From positions 2,170,001-2,234,000 of the forward strand of contig JAMYGW020000002.1 in assembly GCA_025617375.2 (NCBI GenBank): a DNA stretch of 64,000 nucleotides, written 5' to 3'. Under the pieces are notes generated by a model that was not told where the DNA came from, ran no database searches, and saw nothing but the letters and a program-made list of their open reading frames with translations. Numbering within the stretch: the stretch's first letter is position 1; every line of letters starts with the position of its first letter. This stretch comes from Acarospora socialis. Taxonomy: Eukaryota > Ascomycota > Lecanoromycetes > Acarosporales > Acarosporaceae. Both the position numbers and the translations under genes were made by a program. Of the stretch, positions 61,713 to 64,000 are shown piece by piece.

Positions 61713-63342
61713 ACACGCCGATGCAGACCCAATACCGCAATTACCAGCAAACTACACAAAGGTCCCCACATACTTCTGGTGCTCGAAGAGGCCCCGGTAC
61801 GCTCAAGGGCCTGAACCGTTCCTGCAGTATTTGTACTTACATCGCGTTAGGTCCAATAGTCGCAGGTGTACACACTCAGCAGCCCTCCAACAACGCGCAA
61901 TTGTTGGCTCAGAGCGAGCTTGCTAAGCGTCGAGCGCGTAAACCTACCGATAAGAACATACCAGATGGCGTGGAAGATATCATCATTGGCGAAGGAGCTC
62001 AACAGTACAAGGATCTGCGCGAGGTGGAGCGACATTTAGACGCAGCTATGATGAGGAAGCGACTGGACATCCAAGACTCTGTCAAACGCGAGGGGAAGAG
62101 CTACAAGACCTTGCGCATCTGGATCTCAAACACGGCAGAGAATCAACCGTGGCAAGCTAGGGGACTGGATGAAAACGCGTTCGATTTCAGTACTGGCATG
62201 GAGGCGACGTATAGGGTCAAAATCGAGGGGAGGTTGCTGGAGGACGAAGATGACGATAGCTCTGGGGACAAGGATAGTGATGATGAGGCAGAGCCCGTAG
62301 ATGTTGGGGAGAAAGATGCAGACGCGATGGAGCAAGACGGGGATGACTCAGCGTCCAAGGCCAAGGATACTGCAACGACTCCACCCCGCAAGAAGCTGTC
62401 CCACTTCTTTAAGTCCATTACTATCGATTTTGACAGAGGAAAATCAGTTCAACCCGACGCAGCTTCCACGATAGAGTGGAAGAAACCGCCCATTCACCCA
62501 AACACCGCCAATCCCCCATCCTCCGCAGACTTTGACTGCCTGGAATTCGAGCGGAAGAGTGACGAGAATATCAACTGCACAATCAGTCTGGTGCGAGACG
62601 AGAACCCCGAACGGTACCGACTGAGCAAGGAGCTTTCGGACTTGCTTGACGTGCAGGAAGCAACGAGAGGGGAAATCGTTACCGGTATCTGGGATTACAT
62701 AAGAGCACAGGGTCTCCAGGAAGATGATGAGAAGCGAGGTGTCCGCTGCGATGAGCGCTTACGAGCCGTACGTGTTTGACTTACCTTACTATATCTCTAC
62801 TACCCTGCAGTGTACTAACACGTAAAATCCAGGTATTTCGATCCGACCAACTCTTCTTTCCCCACATCCCCAATCTCGTCGTTCCACACATCTCGCCCCT
62901 CCCCGCTCTCAAACTCGCCTATACAATCCGTGTCGACCCCGATTACCACCGCGACCCCACCCCCACTATCTATGACGTCCGCGTGCCGATGGAAGACCCG
63001 CTTCGCGCTAAACTGCTGGCTCTCACTACTGATCCCATCTATCCCGCCACCCTCCGTCAGATCGCCGCCCACGACGATCAACTCGCACTCGTCATCCAAG
63101 CCATAGCGCACTCGAAAGCCAAACACGCCTTCTTCACCAGCATGAGTAAAGACCCGGCGAACTTTGTGAAGAGGTGGACTAGTAGCCAGAAAAGAGACCT
63201 CGAGGTCATTCTTGGTGAGGCGTCGAGGGGTGTGGATGAGGAGAGTCCGGGGGAGGAGTTCAGGAGGGGTGGAGCGGATGGCGTCTGGGGTACGGATATC
63301 GTCAAGCAGGCTGTGGGGATTCAGCTTGCGAAGGCGCGATAA
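61709..63342 (+). CDS. SNF12: SWI/SNF chromatin-remodelling subunit Snf12 (SMARCD/BAF60 family)
   Basis: A nuclear structural subunit of the SWI/SNF (and possibly RSC-like) remodelling complex. The start is ATG 61,709 (MNTPMQTQYRNY), giving about 499 residues over three exons (61,709-61,796; 61,866-62,767; 62,833-63,342). The N-terminus is Gln/Pro/Ser-rich and low in complexity. Next comes the conserved RKPTDKNIPDGVEDIIIGEG block, then LDAAMMRKRLDIQDSV and LRIWISNTAENQPW. An acidic Asp/Glu stretch lies at about residues 154-198. The SWIB domain (about 278-355: RYRLSKELSDLLD, GIWDYIRAQGLQ, then FFPHIPNLV) crosses the second intron. The C-terminal part contains a helical SMARCD-type region (SKAKHAFFTSMSKDPANFV). 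No frame damage is seen. It shares orientation but no function with the amidohydrolase upstream. Confidence 0.9.
61797..61865 (+). other. Intron 1 of SNF12 (69 bp, or 54 bp with an earlier acceptor)
   Basis: Donor GTACGC at 61,797. Possible acceptors are GTTAG ending at 61,850 and CGCAG ending at 61,865. A branch-like TACTTAC near 61,834 favours the nearer one. Both lengths are multiples of three without a stop, so the frame stays open even if the intron is kept. The encoded CSICTYIALG would be foreign to this Gln/Pro-rich N-terminus, which supports removal. Confidence 0.6.
62768..62832 (+). other. Intron 2 of SNF12 (65 bp)
   Basis: Donor GTACGT at 62,768, a perfect branch TACTAAC at 62,813-62,819 and acceptor ATCCAG ending at 62,832. 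Splicing in phase 0 joins DERLRA to VFRSDQLFFPHIP within the SWIB domain. The unspliced frame stops at 62,779. Confidence 0.93.
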
Positions 63343-63618
63343 GCGTGCGTTCGTCGGCCAACAGGAGGATGCGCTTCTAAGAGGGAGCTTGGCGTTGTTG
63401 TTATCAGGGATACCACTGGCTAGGACGACGTATGCTGTCGTTAGGCGCAGGAGTGAGCTGTCTCAGTTCACTATATTGATGTCTAGTTCTAAGCTACCGA
63501 AGCCCTTTCCTTCAAGGTAGCCGATATGTGTATTCCCTTGTAACCAATTCTCTTCATCGAAAACCTGATCCCATAACGATACCTACAACCTAACCTGACC
63601 TTACGATCTGTAACCCAC
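63343..63618. other. Convergent intergenic region
   Basis: 276 bp between two stop codons facing each other. It must hold the 3' ends of both transcripts. No other gene, RNA or repeat is seen. Confidence 0.7.
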
Positions 63619-64000
63619 CTAACCCTTCCTCCTCCTCACCTCCCTCTTCTCCACAACCAGCCGACTCCTTCCCGTCCCATCCACATTGGCGTCAACCTCA
63701 CTCCTCAACTCACCCTCCAGCCTCTCCTCCCCGCCCACCTTCTCATTCCCCACCGCCACCGCCAAATCCCTACTCCCCCTCCTTTCCCTCGGCGGCTGAA
63801 ACCTCTTCTTAACCGTCTCGATCATCTTCCCAAACCAATAAAAATTCAACGTATTCAGCACGACATTGCTGCCCAAATACGTGCAGGCCAACCAAATCGG
63901 CACCGTCCTATCACCCGCAAAGCGCATCATCTCGGCGCCCGCATCGACGCTCTTCTCCGTCGCACTGACTACGCCAGGGTCGGTGGCGACCAGAGTGCCG
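63619..64000 (-). CDS. TLC-domain-like membrane protein, C-terminal part (cut by window edge)
   Basis: The frame is open on the minus strand from the window edge to a TAG at 63,619-63,621. It encodes about 126 residues, the C-terminus of a larger protein. A hydrophobic segment (PIWLACTYLGSNVVLNTLNF) followed by YWFGKMIETVKKRF is typical of the last transmembrane helix of fungal TRAM-LAG1-CLN8 (TLC) domain proteins. A basic and acidic tail of about 55 residues follows (PPRERRGSRD... to ...VEKREVRRRKG), probably cytosolic. TLC proteins act in lipid sensing or synthesis in internal membranes; the exact role is unknown. The start lies outside the window. The gene is convergent with SNF12. Confidence 0.65.
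   Translation of the reverse strand, partial: GTLVATDPGVVSATEKSVDAGAEMMRFAGDRTVPIWLACTYLGSNVVLNTLNFYWFGKMIETVKKRFQPPRERRGSRDLAVAVGNEKVGGEERLEGELRSEVDANVDGTGRSRLVVEKREVRRRKG

Noticed and set aside
62126-62418. Minus-strand Ser-rich open frames opposite SNF12
   Set aside because: Composition mirrors the acidic Asp/Glu stretch of SNF12 on the other strand.
63212-63520. Plus-strand 102-codon open frame crossing the SNF12 stop
   Set aside because: It overlaps the SNF12 C-terminus in another frame and is Arg/Ser-rich, with no homology that I recognise.
1-64000. tRNA, rRNA or other structured RNA genes
   Set aside because: No cloverleaf-type or rRNA-like conserved sequence was seen. The only tRNA-like match is the short copia primer site.

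Overview
The window comes from a filamentous ascomycete (Pezizomycotina). Two compartments meet at about position 59,160. Positions 1 to about 59,160 are a very AT-rich block of nested, mutated transposable elements in which I noticed no CpG dinucleotide at all. Positions 59,165 to 64,000 have normal base composition, abundant CpG and three conserved fungal genes with short spliceosomal introns. The silent, CpG-stripped repeat block beside intact genes points to a RIP-like (repeat-induced C-to-T) process. I cannot name the species.

Layout of the repeat block. (1) 1-24,245: a Ty1/Copia-type LTR element (E1, plus strand; its left LTR runs off the window). Two Ty3/Gypsy chromoviruses are inserted into it: A (4,501-10,674, target duplication TTACT) and B (10,794-22,808, duplication ATAAG). 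A third, C (13,121-19,158, duplication CAAGA), lies inside B, and a 325-bp insertion lies in the E1 RNase H region. (2) 24,246-24,989: a minus-strand gypsy fragment. (3) 24,990-26,712: the 3' part of a minus-strand copia element (F). (4) 26,773-27,008 and 33,097-33,575: a 13-bp minisatellite split by gypsy element G (27,009-33,096, minus). (5) 33,598-41,342: a degenerate hAT DNA transposase on the plus strand, flanked by two unrecognised decayed gene-like regions. (6) 41,343-47,569: gypsy element H (plus). (7) 47,570-48,496: unassigned sequence ending in a hAT-like terminus. (8) 48,497-58,140: the 5' part of another minus-strand copia (K), into which gypsy element J (51,157-57,847, duplication CAAGA) is inserted. 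J carries a 427-bp foldback/MITE-like hairpin. (9) 58,141-59,160: AT-rich sequence with no assignable element.

All six gypsy elements share one order: LTR, gag with zinc knuckle, protease, reverse transcriptase, RNase H, integrase, chromodomain, LTR. Each also has a conserved Cys-rich frame on the opposite strand between the chromodomain and the 3' LTR. All are broken fossils. Two priming signals are visible: a likely self-priming site in the gypsy elements and a likely half-tRNA (initiator Met anticodon) site in the copia elements.

Gene compartment. The plus-strand amidohydrolase (cytosine-deaminase-like, two exons, 59,817-61,341) is followed 367 bp later by the plus-strand SWI/SNF subunit Snf12/SMARCD (two introns, 61,709-63,342). 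A convergent minus-strand gene for a TLC-domain-like membrane protein (63,619 to beyond 64,000) is cut by the window edge. These are unrelated housekeeping-type genes, not an operon or a cluster.
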